The notes under the pieces are model-generated. The model worked only from the letters and a program-made list of their open reading frames with translations, was not told where the DNA came from and ran no database searches. 64,000 nucleotides of DNA from NCBI RefSeq assembly GCF_003614435.1, contig NZ_CP025546.1, forward strand, positions 124,001 to 188,000, read 5' to 3'. Source of the DNA: Mycobacterium paragordonae (GTDB lineage Bacteria > Actinomycetota > Actinomycetes > Mycobacteriales > Mycobacteriaceae). The first letter of the stretch is position 1. Every line of letters starts with the position of its first letter. The position numbers were made by a program, and so were the translations under genes. Shown here in pieces: positions 8,425-17,523 of this stretch.

Positions 8425-8823
8425 TTATTCGGCGGGCTCGAAGCCGAAGCCGATCGCCTCGGTGCCTTCGGAGTCGGTACCGATCGGATAGGTGGCCAGT
8501 CGCACCTTCATCCCGTCGTGCACACCTTCGGGGGTGGGCTCGACATTGACGAGGTTGGCCCGGACCTGGGTGCCGTCGCAATCGACGACCGAGGCGACGA
8601 ACGGGGTGGGGATCCCCGGCGCGGCGAAGGTGACGATGGTGAAGGTCCGTACCGTGCCCTCACTTGCGACCGGAACGGTGGTGAAGTCGGTCGCGAAGCA
8701 CCCGGCGCACGCATTCCGGCGGTCGAAGAATCGGGCGCCGCAACGGGTGCACTGCTGCGCTACGAGGTGCGGGTCGCCGTCGTTGAGCACCAGATAGTCG
8801 ACCAAGGGGATCTGTCCGGGCAT
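8425..8823 (-). CDS. DUF35 zinc-ribbon / OB-fold protein, thiolase partner
   Basis: A 132-residue Zn-ribbon plus OB-fold protein. The ribbon is CTRCGARFFDRRNACAGC, residues about 25-42, followed by the acyl-CoA-binding-type OB domain (TIVTFAAPGIPTPFVASVVD). DUF35 proteins bind thiolases and present acyl-CoA substrates. I choose ATG 8823, which has GGAGG at the right distance. The longer frame upstream encodes only a Ser/Trp repeat made by the 12-bp repeats at 8933-8968 and is not believable as protein. Confidence 0.9.
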   Translation of the reverse strand: MPGQIPLVDYLVLNDGDPHLVAQQCTRCGARFFDRRNACAGCFATDFTTVPVASEGTVRTFTIVTFAAPGIPTPFVASVVDCDGTQVRANLVNVEPTPEGVHDGMKVRLATYPIGTDSEGTEAIGFGFEPAE

Positions 8824-8932
8824 CGGAACCTCCGTCACGTCGTCGGCCACCAAATCCTCGCACGTCCCGTCCCGAAAACCAGTTGACGACCCCCCGGTCA
8901 GGTGCGATGGTGGACCGCTGCTCACCCACCGT

Positions 8933-8968
8933 GACCATGACCAAGACCATGACGAAGACCATGACGAA
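8933..8968. repeat. 12-bp tandem repeat, three copies
   Basis: Three consecutive units of GACCATGAC(C/G)AA, units 2 and 3 identical and unit 1 with one difference. They fill the space directly before the AAA ATPase start at 8972. In one plus-strand frame they encode MTKTMTKTMTKR and stop at TGA 8973-8975, overlapping the ATPase ATG as ATGA. Confidence 0.9.
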
Positions 8969-8971
8969 GCG

Positions 8972-10360
8972 ATGACTCTCACCGATGACGAACTGACCGA
9001 TCTGACCGCCGGGATGCCCGGCGGCGGTGCCGCGCACCGTCAAACGATCGACGACGTCGGTGCGTGGCTCGACGGTCTGGACTACGGGGTGCGTCCGGCG
9101 CTGCGTGCGCTCGGTGAGTTGCTCGTCGGTGTCGCCGAGCGCGAAAGCACCGAGAACGCAGAACGATTCACCGCCCGTTGCCTGGGCGTGCCGGATTGTG
9201 GGTACCTCCTCGATGAGGAACGTGGGCTCAATCCGGTGTCCCGGCTGACCACCGCTCTGGCACTGGCGGAGTGGATCGGGGAACACACGGCCGTGTGCGA
9301 GGTCGGTCCGGGGGAGTGCGCCTACCCGCCGAAGTGGACGCAGACCGAGATCGGCGACCAGCGCTACCGGCATCCGCTGTGTCTGCGCGTGCATTTCCCG
9401 GCCGGCTCGCTGTTGGAGGACGCCGGATGCGTACTGCACATCGAGGCACGCGACGGCATCATGCATTCGCCCGAAGTGAGCGCGTTCGTCACGCCGGACA
9501 ACCAGGCCCACGCCCGCGCCGTGCTGGATCGTCTCGCCGGACGCGCCAACGAGTTGAATCCCTACCGGGGGCGTGCGGTGCGCGCCACCAACAACCATGG
9601 CCTCAGCTTCACGGTCATCGACCTGCCCTCGACCGTCACCCGCGATACCGTCATCGTCCCGGAGGCGGTGTGGACCGAGGTCGACCTCGGAGTCACCGCC
9701 GTGCGCGACCGGCACGACGCGCTGCGCGCACACGGCTTGGGAGCGCGGCGCGGGGTCCTGCTGTGCGGACCGCCCGGCACCGGCAAATCGGCCGTGAGCG
9801 CGGTGGTGGCCCGCGAGGTCGTCGGCGAATTCACGGTGATCTACGTCGAGGCCAAAGCGGGCGAGGACTTGTTGACCGCGGTGGTCGAGGAGGCCCAACG
9901 ACTGGGCGGTCCGGTGCTGATCGTGCTCGAGGACGTCGACCTGTGGTGCCGCAGCCGCGGGTCGGGTGACGCTGGACTATCCGAATTGTTGCAGGCCATG
10001 GACGTCGAAGCAGATGCCCGCATCCTGACGTTGGCGTCCACCAACGACGCGGCGACGCTGGACAAGGCCGCCATCCGCACCGGGCGGTTCGATTCGGTCG
10101 TCGAGGTCGGATACCCCAGCCGTGCCGACGCGGCGCGGATCCTGCAGGCGCTGATCCGCGGCATCCCCGGGGGTCGGGACGTGGATACGACCGCCGTCGT
10201 CTCCGCGTTGCCCGAGCGGACCAGCGGCAGCGACATCCGCGAGATCGTGCGCCGGGTAGTGCTGGCCGGTGACGCCGAAACCATCGGTACCGCAACGCTT
10301 TTAGCCGAGATAGGCAACGGCCGCTACCGGGCCGCCGTCCCGGCCGGTCTATACCTGTAG
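8972..10360 (+). CDS. AAA+ ATPase with unknown N-terminal domain
   Basis: A 462-residue protein. Residues about 1-235 form a domain I do not recognise. The rest is a classic AAA module: Walker A CGPPGTGKS near residue 270, Walker B VLIVLEDVD near 315, a sensor-1 region LTLASTN and an arginine-containing RTGRFD. The C-terminal lid is typical. AAA proteins of this architecture remodel or unfold partner proteins; no partner is evident here. The start codon overlaps the stop of a repeat-encoded 12-13-codon ORF. Confidence 0.9.
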   Translation: MTLTDDELTDLTAGMPGGGAAHRQTIDDVGAWLDGLDYGVRPALRALGELLVGVAERESTENAERFTARCLGVPDCGYLLDEERGLNPVSRLTTALALAEWIGEHTAVCEVGPGECAYPPKWTQTEIGDQRYRHPLCLRVHFPAGSLLEDAGCVLHIEARDGIMHSPEVSAFVTPDNQAHARAVLDRLAGRANELNPYRGRAVRATNNHGLSFTVIDLPSTVTRDTVIVPEAVWTEVDLGVTAVRDRHDALRAHGLGARRGVLLCGPPGTGKSAVSAVVAREVVGEFTVIYVEAKAGEDLLTAVVEEAQRLGGPVLIVLEDVDLWCRSRGSGDAGLSELLQAMDVEADARILTLASTNDAATLDKAAIRTGRFDSVVEVGYPSRADAARILQALIRGIPGGRDVDTTAVVSALPERTSGSDIREIVRRVVLAGDAETIGTATLLAEIGNGRYRAAVPAGLYL

Positions 10361-10364
10361 GGCG

Positions 10365-10538
10365 CTAACGTGTGCTCTCGTCGGCGATCTCGTCGTTCGA
10401 TTGCCGGGCAGCCGGCGCGTCGGGATCGCCGTCCTGGTGTTCCAGCCGGTCTTCCTCCGCGCGCTGGGCGGGCGTCGTCTCACGCGCGTCCTCGGGCACC
10501 GGCGCCGGAGCGTTCTCGTCTTGCTGCTGGGGATCCAT
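10365..10538 (-). CDS. Small acidic hypothetical protein
   Basis: A 57-codon ORF starting at ATG 10538 (MDPQQQDENAPAP) and ending at the stop codon at 10365-10367. It is rich in Asp, Glu, Gln and Pro and has strong G/C bias in third codon positions, as real genes here do. The frame stays open for about 30 codons upstream (a Gly/Phe/Pro repeat, HFGPGFGPGF) without an ATG or GTG. It is convergent with the AAA gene, with only 4 bp between stops. No family recognised. Confidence 0.45.
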   Translation of the reverse strand: MDPQQQDENAPAPVPEDARETTPAQRAEEDRLEHQDGDPDAPAARQSNDEIADESTR

Positions 10539-10638
10539 CCACTCGGGATCGCCGATATCGCGGCTTTCAAAACCAGGCCCGAAACCAGGCCCGAAATGAG
10601 GCTTAGCCGAAAACGACTCCGGGACCTACGGTCAGAGC

Positions 10639-12120
10639 ATGAACCTCGACGAGTACCGGACCTACGATGCCACCGGACTGGCGAAGCTGGTCGCCGACAA
10701 GGAGGTATCGCCGGCGGAGCTGCTCGCGCTCGCCCGGGATCGTGCGGCGGCGGTCAACCCGCGGATCAACGCGATCGTGCGCGATGTCCCGGCTTCGGCC
10801 TCGCCAAGGCCATCGGGCCAGCTCGAGGGTCCCTTCGCCGGTGTCCCCTTCCTGATCAAGGACCTGGCCCAGGACTACGCGGGCCTGCCCAGCTCGCAGG
10901 GATCCCGCGCGCTGATGAATGCGCCCGTCGCCGAACACTCGACCATCGTGCAGCGCTGGATCGATGCCGGGCTGGTCATTTTCGGTAAGACCAACCTCCC
11001 GGAGTTCGGGGCGAAGGGGATCACTGAATCCGAGGCGTGGGGCCCGGCGCGCAACCCGTGGGACCTGCGGCGAACACCGGGCGGATCCTCGGGAGGGTCG
11101 GCCGCGGCCGTTGCGGCGGGCATCGTGCCGTGCGCCGGCGCCAACGACGGCGGCGGGTCGATCCGCATCCCGGCGGCCTGCTGCGGCCTGGTCGGCCTGA
11201 AACCAGGTCGCGGGCTCACCCCGATGGGTCCGACGACCAGCGAATCCATGCACGGCGCGGCGGTGCAGGGTGTCGTGTCCCGGACCGTTCGGGACACCGC
11301 GGCGATGCTGGACGTCATCTGCGGTGGCGAGCCGTTCGGGCCCTACGTGCCTGCCCTGCCCGCCGCGCCGTTCGCCTCAGCCGTCGGCCAGGATCCTGGG
11401 AAACTCCGGATCGGGGTGCGGGTGCCGTCGGCGATCACGCCCCAGCCACACCCCGAAGCCTTCGCCGCCGTCGAGGCGACGGTGCGCGCCCTGACCGGGC
11501 TCGGACACCACGTTGAGGAACTGCCGCAGGCCCCGTACGACGACGCCGCCCTCGCCCGGGACTTCCTGCTCACCTGGTTTGTCCATCTCGCCTGGGATGT
11601 CGATGCGGCCAAACGCCTGACCGGTGCGGGCAACGACGCGTTCGAGCGCGACACGCTGATCATGGCCGCGGTGGGTCGCGCGACGAGCAGCGTCGACTAC
11701 GTGGACGCCGTGGAACGGCGACACGAGCACACCCTGCGGTTGACCCGATTCTTCGAGTCATATGACCTGCTGCTGACACCTACCCTGGCGACGCCGCCTC
11801 CGAAGATCGGCGAATTCGAGCTACCGGCCGTGTTACAGCGGGCATCCGACGCGTTGATCAAGACGCGCACCGCCGGTCTGCTGCGTCATACCAAGATCGT
11901 CGACGACCTGGTGGAGAAGAACCTGGGTTGGGTGCCGTACACCCAACTGGCCAACCTGACCGGCCGCCCGGCGATCTCACTGCCGCTGCACTGGACCGCC
12001 GACTCCCTGCCGCTCGGGGTCCAGTTCGTGGCGCCGCTGGGTGGCGAGTCGTTGTTGATCCGGCTGGCGGCGCAACTCGAGCAGGCGGTGCCGTGGTCTG
12101 ACCGGGTGGCCCCGCTGTAG
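10639..12120 (+). CDS. Amidase (amidase signature family)
   Basis: A 493-residue amidase-signature hydrolase. The Ser-cisSer-Lys machinery is visible: Lys in PFLIKDLAQDYAG near residue 74 and the Gly/Ser-rich block RRTPGGSSGGSAAAVAAG, with the nucleophile Ser in DGGGSIRIPAACCGLVGLKP. The C-terminal LTGRPAISLPL is also typical. Full length for the family. Substrate not predictable; relatives are annotated as AmiC-type in mycobacteria. ATG 10639 lies downstream of a weak ribosome site. Confidence 0.92.
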   Translation: MNLDEYRTYDATGLAKLVADKEVSPAELLALARDRAAAVNPRINAIVRDVPASASPRPSGQLEGPFAGVPFLIKDLAQDYAGLPSSQGSRALMNAPVAEHSTIVQRWIDAGLVIFGKTNLPEFGAKGITESEAWGPARNPWDLRRTPGGSSGGSAAAVAAGIVPCAGANDGGGSIRIPAACCGLVGLKPGRGLTPMGPTTSESMHGAAVQGVVSRTVRDTAAMLDVICGGEPFGPYVPALPAAPFASAVGQDPGKLRIGVRVPSAITPQPHPEAFAAVEATVRALTGLGHHVEELPQAPYDDAALARDFLLTWFVHLAWDVDAAKRLTGAGNDAFERDTLIMAAVGRATSSVDYVDAVERRHEHTLRLTRFFESYDLLLTPTLATPPPKIGEFELPAVLQRASDALIKTRTAGLLRHTKIVDDLVEKNLGWVPYTQLANLTGRPAISLPLHWTADSLPLGVQFVAPLGGESLLIRLAAQLEQAVPWSDRVAPL

Positions 12121-12132
12121 TGGCAGCTGTCG

Positions 12133-12573
12133 TTAAACGATCGGGGCGAGACTGAAGGTGTCGTGCAAATTACTGACACCACACGGCGCCGGCGTATCCA
12201 GGTAATCCACCGCGCCGGTAAGCGTGCGGGGGTTCCACCATTGATGCACTACGACGGAATACGTGCCGCCGCCGAGTACGGTATCGCCGACGAAGTAAAG
12301 GGGACATCGCACGCCGTCCGGAACCTCCCTTGTGGTGACGTAGACGCCGTCTAAGAGTTTGGCAGTGAATCCGTGGCCTGGGGAGGTCGTCACGTAGGCG
12401 AGGCAGCCTGACGTGCACGTATTAGCGATGGTCCAGGTTCCGCCATTGCCGTTCTCATCCGTGTAGCGGTAGGTACCGTTCATTACCGGCGCCTCGGCCG
12501 TGGCCGTCGGTACCGCCATGAACCAGGTGCCGAATAACAGCGCAATCGCCGTTACAACATTTCTTGTACGCAT
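12133..12573 (-). CDS. Small secreted protein, mycobacterial type
   Basis: A 146-residue exported protein. The N-terminus RTRNVVTAIALLFGTWFMAV ends in PTATAEAP, a good Sec signal peptide with cleavage after Ala-Thr-Ala. The mature part has two pairs of Cys (CTSGC; CPLYF and PAPCG), suggesting disulfides, and a Trp/Thr-rich beta-type sequence (GTWTIANTC). It resembles short secreted mycobacterial proteins of unknown function. ATG 12573 is preferred to the longer frame start because it begins the signal peptide. Confidence 0.75.
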   Translation of the reverse strand: MRTRNVVTAIALLFGTWFMAVPTATAEAPVMNGTYRYTDENGNGGTWTIANTCTSGCLAYVTTSPGHGFTAKLLDGVYVTTREVPDGVRCPLYFVGDTVLGGGTYSVVVHQWWNPRTLTGAVDYLDTPAPCGVSNLHDTFSLAPIV

Positions 12574-12819
12574 TTTGCAACCTCGATCGCGGGGCCCCGT
12601 CCTCATAACGAACGGTCCCTTTTTCGGTGTGAATGAATGCCGCGGCTGAATAGAGATATTCAGCGGGGTTACACGCGGATACCGCTACGGAGTGACCTTG
12701 GCCCGCCTTCGCGCCGGCACGGGCGCGGGTATGCGGGCGCAGGCCCGGGGAGTCGAGGTAGTCGCCATCGCGCGGCCAATCAGCAATAATCTGCGTGTTC
12801 GGCCCTCGGGGCAACGGGG

Positions 12820-13956
12820 ATGCGGCGGGCCGAGACCTCGACTCTGATATCGGTGGTGGCAATTAAGCGTCGACTCGGGATCTTCAGCCGGTGGCAGCGG
12901 GCGGACCAGTTTGACTGGCTCTCTGGATACCTGGCTGCGCGCGGCATCAGCGGCACCACCCGGACCTTGATGGCGTCGATTTCGACGTCGCTGGTCCTGT
13001 GTCTGCTCGTGTTACTGGCCGGCTCCGATGGCCCGCGCGGCGCGGTGCCGGTCGCGATGACCTGGGCAGCCGTCGCGGGCGGGACAGCCGGCGCGCTGCT
13101 GTGGGTTTGGCGGTGGCCGACCCGGGCCCAGTCGGTTGCTTTCGCCATGACGTGCAACGTCGCGGTCGCGTTGGCCTGTCTTGCTCATCCGAAGCCGCTG
13201 GCAGCTCTGATCGGCTGCATCGCCTTCGCCACCTTCGGTGCGTACATGGCGTTCTTCCACACGACCGGTTTCGTGCTGTACAACTTCGCGGTGGCGGCAG
13301 CGGTGGGCCTCTTCGAGGCCGGGCGGCTGGCGAAGTCGGGGCATCCCTCCCTGGCAGTGGTCGACTTGTGGCTGGTGGTAGAGGTCAATATCGCCTTGCC
13401 CCTGGCCATCGCGGTCCTGGTCCGCGCCTTGGCGGGCGACCTACTGCGGGCCGACCGCGACCCGCTGACCGGCCTGCTGAACCGTCGGGCGTTTGCCCAC
13501 AACGCGCTGGGGATGATGCTGGCCCGTCGGGGTATCGACGCTCACCTGGTGGTGCTGGTCGTCGATCTGGACAACTTCAAGGGTCTCAACGACAACCGCG
13601 GCCATGCCGCCGGCGACTACGCGCTGGTCCAGGTCGGACAGACCCTGCTGGCCGCCGCCGAGGAACAGGCGGTGGTGGCCCGAAGCGGCGGCGAGGAATT
13701 TCTGCTCGCCGGCACGGCCGCGAGCTGCAACGCGGAGCAGCTGGCCAAACAGATATGCACTGCGATCGCCGACTCGACGGTGGGAGTCACGGCCAGTATC
13801 GGCACCGCCTGCGCCCGGCTCGACGAAACGACACCCGCTGAACATCAGGCGCTCCTGATCGACCTCATCACCGCTTCCGACGCCGCGATGTATCAAGCAA
13901 AAAGGCTGGGCGGCAACGGTTTTCATCACCATGCACTGTGCTTTGAACGGCGCTGA
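12820..13956 (+). CDS. Membrane-bound diguanylate cyclase (GGDEF)
   Basis: A 378-residue protein with about six membrane helices in residues 50-205 and a C-terminal GGDEF domain beginning at DRDPLTGLLNRRAF. The metal-binding DLDNFKGLND and the active loop RSGGEEF (GGEEF variant, near residue 290) are intact, so it should make c-di-GMP from two GTP. I see no RxxD inhibitory site just before the loop. Mycobacteria have few such cyclases, and the membrane sensor half is likely the input module. Confidence 0.93.
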   Translation: MRRAETSTLISVVAIKRRLGIFSRWQRADQFDWLSGYLAARGISGTTRTLMASISTSLVLCLLVLLAGSDGPRGAVPVAMTWAAVAGGTAGALLWVWRWPTRAQSVAFAMTCNVAVALACLAHPKPLAALIGCIAFATFGAYMAFFHTTGFVLYNFAVAAAVGLFEAGRLAKSGHPSLAVVDLWLVVEVNIALPLAIAVLVRALAGDLLRADRDPLTGLLNRRAFAHNALGMMLARRGIDAHLVVLVVDLDNFKGLNDNRGHAAGDYALVQVGQTLLAAAEEQAVVARSGGEEFLLAGTAASCNAEQLAKQICTAIADSTVGVTASIGTACARLDETTPAEHQALLIDLITASDAAMYQAKRLGGNGFHHHALCFERR

Positions 13957-14871
13957 TCAGAGCCGCTCGGGAACCCGTATCCGCGCCAGGTCTTCGGCGA
14001 TGACGAGGTCTCCGGCGAACACCTCGGCAGCCTCGTCGTGGTGTTCGCGGGTGCTGGTGTAGCGCTGAGAGAAATGGGTGAGCACCAGCCGCCGCACTCC
14101 GCATTCGGCCGCGACGCGCGCCGCCTGCCGCGCCGTGAGGTGTCCGTAGCGCGCGGCCAGGTCCGAGTCCCGACTCAGGAAGGTCGCCTCGATCACCAGC
14201 ATGTCCACGCCATCGGCCAGGGCATAGACCGCATCGCACAGCCTGGTGTCCATGACGAAGGCGAACCGCTGACCCGGCCGCGCTTCGCTGACCTCCGACA
14301 AATCGACCGTCCGCCCGCCCCAATCGATGGAGCCGGCCGCATGCAATTGGCCCACCGCGGGACCGTCGAGGCCGAAGCGCTCCAACAACGCGGGCACAAA
14401 TCGACGACCGTCCGGCTCGATCAGCCGATAGCCGATCGCATCGGCGGAATGCTCGAGTCGTCGCGCCTCCAGCATCCCGAATTCTCCCGCCGCTATCGGC
14501 CCGTCGACGGCGACGGGCTGTGCGTATATGTCGGCGCGGTCATGAAATATGCAGGCGTGATGCAGGCGGCTGAAGTACTGCTGCCCCGAAGCCGGGAAGT
14601 AGGCATGCACCCGGTGCCCGGCGTCGTCGAGGGACAGGCGCTGAATTATCCCCGGGACGCCGAGGCAGTGATCACCGTGGAAATGGGTGATGCACAACCG
14701 CGTCACGCTGCTCATGGCAACGCCGGCCAGCAACATCTGCCGCTGGGTGCCCTCCCCGGGATCGAACATCAGGCCCTCGCCGTCCCAGCGCAACAGGTAT
14801 CCGTTCTGGTTGCGGTAGCGGGTGGGCGCCTGACTGGCGGTGCCCAGCACGATCAGTTCGCGGACCGACAT
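13957..14871 (-). CDS. rnz: Ribonuclease Z (tRNA 3' endonuclease)
   Basis: A metallo-beta-lactamase-fold RNase Z of 304 residues. The zinc motif is THFHGDH, residues 62-68, with further ligands in FVMDTR and LTHFSQRY near the C-terminus. The opening [19 protein letters not shown] matches the short bacterial ElaC form. It removes 3' trailers from tRNA precursors. It is convergent with the diguanylate cyclase, with adjacent stop codons. Confidence 0.93.
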   Translation of the reverse strand: MSVRELIVLGTASQAPTRYRNQNGYLLRWDGEGLMFDPGEGTQRQMLLAGVAMSSVTRLCITHFHGDHCLGVPGIIQRLSLDDAGHRVHAYFPASGQQYFSRLHHACIFHDRADIYAQPVAVDGPIAAGEFGMLEARRLEHSADAIGYRLIEPDGRRFVPALLERFGLDGPAVGQLHAAGSIDWGGRTVDLSEVSEARPGQRFAFVMDTRLCDAVYALADGVDMLVIEATFLSRDSDLAARYGHLTARQAARVAAECGVRRLVLTHFSQRYTSTREHHDEAAEVFAGDLVIAEDLARIRVPERL

Positions 14872-14888
14872 GGCCTAAACCGTGTCCC

Positions 14889-15491
14889 TCACAGCGCCGC
14901 CGCCGCTCCGAGGGCGGTGACGGCCAACGTCTCGACGATGCTGTCCTCGTCGGTGTCGATGTCTCCGTGCAGCCAGCCGATGATGAGCTCGGTCGTGCCG
15001 GCGACCAGCGCGCGGGTGGCCAGCACCCGGTCGACTCCCGGCCTTGGGTCTCCGCTGAAGGCGATCGCATGGGCGGCCATGTACTCACTGAACTCCCGCA
15101 CTGCGCGCTGTTGGCGTTCGCGTAGCCGCGGGTAGGCCGGACACTCCATGTACAGACGCGCGTCGGCGGGATCGGAGGCCAGGGTGTGCACCACCACGCG
15201 CACCGTACGCGCGACCCGCTCGGCGAGCGGGGTGGTGGCCAGCACTTCCTCCATCTGCGCGTACAGCCGCCCGAACAGCTCCTCGGCGCACGCGTCGAGC
15301 AGGTCATCCTTGGTGGCGAACTCGGTGTAGAAATACCGCTTGCTGAGATTCGCCCGCTGGGCGACCACATCGACCGTCAGTGGCGCGAGGCCGGACTCGG
15401 CAATCAATGCGCGGGCTGCCTCCACCAGGCGCGCGCGGCGGTCCCGTGCGCGCTGCTCGGGGCTCAGTCCGCCATAGGTACGGCCGGTCAT
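14889..15491 (-). CDS. TetR family transcriptional regulator
   Basis: A 200-residue TetR regulator with HTH APLTVDVVAQRANLSKRYFY and a downstream ligand domain of usual size. ATG 15491 is my choice; the codon at 15509 is in frame. It is divergent from a P450 gene and the gap contains a 22-bp dyad, so it probably controls itself and the P450. The stop lies just beyond the start of rnz on the same strand, so the two may be transcribed together. Confidence 0.92.
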   Translation of the reverse strand: MTGRTYGGLSPEQRARDRRARLVEAARALIAESGLAPLTVDVVAQRANLSKRYFYTEFATKDDLLDACAEELFGRLYAQMEEVLATTPLAERVARTVRVVVHTLASDPADARLYMECPAYPRLRERQQRAVREFSEYMAAHAIAFSGDPRPGVDRVLATRALVAGTTELIIGWLHGDIDTDEDSIVETLAVTALGAAAAL

Positions 15492-15527
15492 AACGACATC
15501 TTGACCCATCCGCGGGCACAGGCATAA

Positions 15528-15549
15528 TCTAGAACGATAGCGTTCCAGA
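15528..15549. promoter_or_regulatory. TetR operator candidate between regulator and P450
   Basis: TCTAGAACG-ATAG-CGTTCCAGA, a dyad with 9-bp arms and one mismatch. It is centred about 45 bp upstream of the TetR start and 105 bp upstream of the P450 start. Confidence 0.7.
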
Positions 15550-15644
15550 TAGTACGAGGTGCTGCCGTGGCTGCCAACACGCCCCGATCGTCGTCCACCC
15601 GCAGACGCTGACATCCCCTGTTACCTGCCTTGGAGGAGACACAA

Positions 15645-16895
15645 ATGAGCACCCGGATCATGGACGAGGCGGCGCGGGTTCTCGCCGACCCCACGGCCTA
15701 CGCCGACGAGAAGCGATTGCATCATGCACTCACCCACCTGCGGGCCCACGCCCCGGTTTCGTGGGTCGACGTCGAGGGCTACCGGCCCTTCTGGGCGATC
15801 ACCAAACATGCCGACGTGATGGCGATCGAGCGGCAGAACGACCTGTTCACCAACCATCCGCGCCCGCTGCTGATGGTCACCGAGCTCGAGGAGAAGTTGC
15901 TCGCGGACCAGGAGGCCGGAATCGGGCTGCGCACCCTGATTCACATGGACGACCCTCATCACCGCGACATGCGCAAGATCGGGGTGGACTGGTTCCGTCC
16001 AAAGGCGATGCGGGCGTTGAAGACCCGCTGTGACGAACTGGCCAAGATCTATGTCGACAAGATGCTCGAGCGCGGACCGGAACTGGACTTCGTGCAAGAG
16101 ATCGCGGTGAATTATCCGCTCTACGTGATCCTTTCGCTGCTGGGCCTACCGGAGTCGGACTTTCCGCGCATGCTCAAGCTGACCCAGGAGATGTTCGGCG
16201 GTGACGACACCGAACTGCGGCGCGGTGAGGTCAACACCGATGTGCTGGCGACGCTGCTGGACTTCTTCAACTACTTTTCCGCGCTGACCGCGTCGCGCCG
16301 GGAGCATCCGACCGAGGACCTGGCGTCTGCGATCGCCAACGCCACCATCAACGGTGAACCGTTGTCGGACATGGACACCATCTCCTATTACGTGATCGTG
16401 GCCAGCGCCGGTCACGACACTACGAGTGCCGCGATTTCCGGCGGACTGCTGGCTCTGCTGGAGAATCCCGGTGAGCTCGCGCGGCTGCAGCAGGACACCG
16501 GGCTGATGGGTACCGCGGTCGAGGAGATGATCCGTTGGGTGGTGCCGGTCAAGGAGTTCATGCGCACTGCGCAGGCCGACACCGAGGTGCGCGGTGTGCC
16601 GATCGCCAAGGGCGAATCCGTGCTGCTGTCCTATGTTTCAGCCAACCGCGACGAAGAGGTGTTCGCTGACCCGTTCCGGTTCGATGTCGGACGCGACCCC
16701 AACAAGCATCTGTCTTTCGGCCATGGGGTGCACTTCTGCCTGGGGGCCGCACTGGCGCGTCTGGAGATGAACAGTTTCTTCTCGGAGCTGATCCCGAGGA
16801 TCAAATCCGTTGAAATGGCGGATGATCCGCAACTGATCGCCACCACCTTCGTCGGCGGTCCCAAGCATCTGCCGATCCGGTACTCGCTCAGGTGA
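15645..16895 (+). CDS. Cytochrome P450
   Basis: A soluble bacterial P450 of 416 residues. The I-helix oxygen-binding motif is ASAGHDTTSAAI, the K-helix EEMIRW, and the haem loop FGHGVHFCLGAALARLE with the Cys thiolate. ATG 15645 follows a strong ribosome site (TGGAGGAGA). The class is that of mycobacterial lipid or steroid P450s, but I cannot assign a CYP family. Its redox partners are not beside it; the ferredoxin and reductase at 44.8-46.2 kb are candidates in trans. Confidence 0.95.
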   Translation: MSTRIMDEAARVLADPTAYADEKRLHHALTHLRAHAPVSWVDVEGYRPFWAITKHADVMAIERQNDLFTNHPRPLLMVTELEEKLLADQEAGIGLRTLIHMDDPHHRDMRKIGVDWFRPKAMRALKTRCDELAKIYVDKMLERGPELDFVQEIAVNYPLYVILSLLGLPESDFPRMLKLTQEMFGGDDTELRRGEVNTDVLATLLDFFNYFSALTASRREHPTEDLASAIANATINGEPLSDMDTISYYVIVASAGHDTTSAAISGGLLALLENPGELARLQQDTGLMGTAVEEMIRWVVPVKEFMRTAQADTEVRGVPIAKGESVLLSYVSANRDEEVFADPFRFDVGRDPNKHLSFGHGVHFCLGAALARLEMNSFFSELIPRIKSVEMADDPQLIATTFVGGPKHLPIRYSLR

Positions 16896-16910
16896 TCTGC
16901 CCGACGTGAT

Positions 16911-17447
16911 TCAGCTGACACCCAGCACTTTGGCGGCGCGGTCGGCTGCCGCCGGCCCGGCGAGTTGCCGCAACAGCAGCATCCCGTCGATGAGCGCGAG
17001 GCTCGCCTCGGCTTCGGCCCGACGCCGCCTGGGGGTACCGGTGAAAAACTCTGCCAGCCAGGCGATCCAGCCTTCGGTCAGCGGGGCGGCGAGGTCGTGG
17101 TACGGCGCCACGCCGGCCGCGGCAAGGCCGCAAACCTCGAAGTAGACCGCGAAAAGCGGATCGAATTCGTCCCGCGCCAACACCCCGAAGGCGGTCCGGG
17201 CCAGTTGGCGGTGATCGTCCGCCGGCTCGACGAGTGCGTGAGCCAGTGTCTGCTGGAGCCTGGTGCCGATCTCGAGGAGGACGTCGGTGACCAGGGTGGT
17301 CTTGCTGGGAAAGTAGTAGACGATCATGCGGTCGCTGGTGCCGAGGTGTTTGGCCAGCCCGCCGAAGGTCAGTGAGCTGAGTCCGTCGGTCAACGCCATC
17401 GCGACGGCATCGTCGAGGATCTGTTCGCGCGTGTACTTGTGTCCCAT
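16911..17447 (-). CDS. TetR family transcriptional regulator
   Basis: A 178-residue TetR regulator. The HTH is LTFGGLAKHLGTSDRMIVYY, followed by FPSKTTLVTDVL. It is divergent from a small membrane-protein gene; two 16-bp palindromes lie between them. It is convergent with the P450, 15 bp away. Compact ligand domain, ligand unknown. Confidence 0.92.
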   Translation of the reverse strand: MGHKYTREQILDDAVAMALTDGLSSLTFGGLAKHLGTSDRMIVYYFPSKTTLVTDVLLEIGTRLQQTLAHALVEPADDHRQLARTAFGVLARDEFDPLFAVYFEVCGLAAAGVAPYHDLAAPLTEGWIAWLAEFFTGTPRRRRAEAEASLALIDGMLLLRQLAGPAAADRAAKVLGVS

Positions 17448-17458
17448 CGGGGGTTGAT

Positions 17459-17474
17459 TGTAGTCGCGACTACA
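17459..17474. promoter_or_regulatory. Perfect 16-bp palindrome, TetR operator candidate
   Basis: TGTAGTCGCGACTACA, a perfect dyad starting 12 bp upstream of the TetR start codon. It has the same outer arms as the box at 17488-17503. Confidence 0.8.
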
Positions 17475-17487
17475 GGTTGAATGAGTT

Positions 17488-17503
17488 TGTAGTCACTACT
17501 ACA
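17488..17503. promoter_or_regulatory. Second palindrome, TetR operator candidate
   Basis: TGTAGTCACTACTACA, arms TGTAGT/ACTACA around a 4-bp core. It is 29 bp from the first copy, about three helical turns, so both would lie on the same DNA face. Confidence 0.78.
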
Positions 17504-17523
17504 AAAGAGAGGCCGGACCCCCG

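Noticed and set aside
8824..8982. N-terminal extension of the DUF35 protein (Ser/Trp repeat)
   Set aside because: It is the complement of the 12-bp tandem repeats; a good ribosome site precedes the internal ATG 8823.
10372..10606. Two plus-strand ORFs of about 75 codons between the AAA ATPase and the amidase
   Set aside because: Arg/Ser-rich shadow frames; the minus-strand acidic ORF has better codon bias.
13012..13344. Several long minus-strand ORFs across the window (for example opposite the diguanylate cyclase and NRPS genes)
   Set aside because: High-GC shadow frames: Arg/Gly/Pro/His-rich, without motifs, fully inside well-supported genes.
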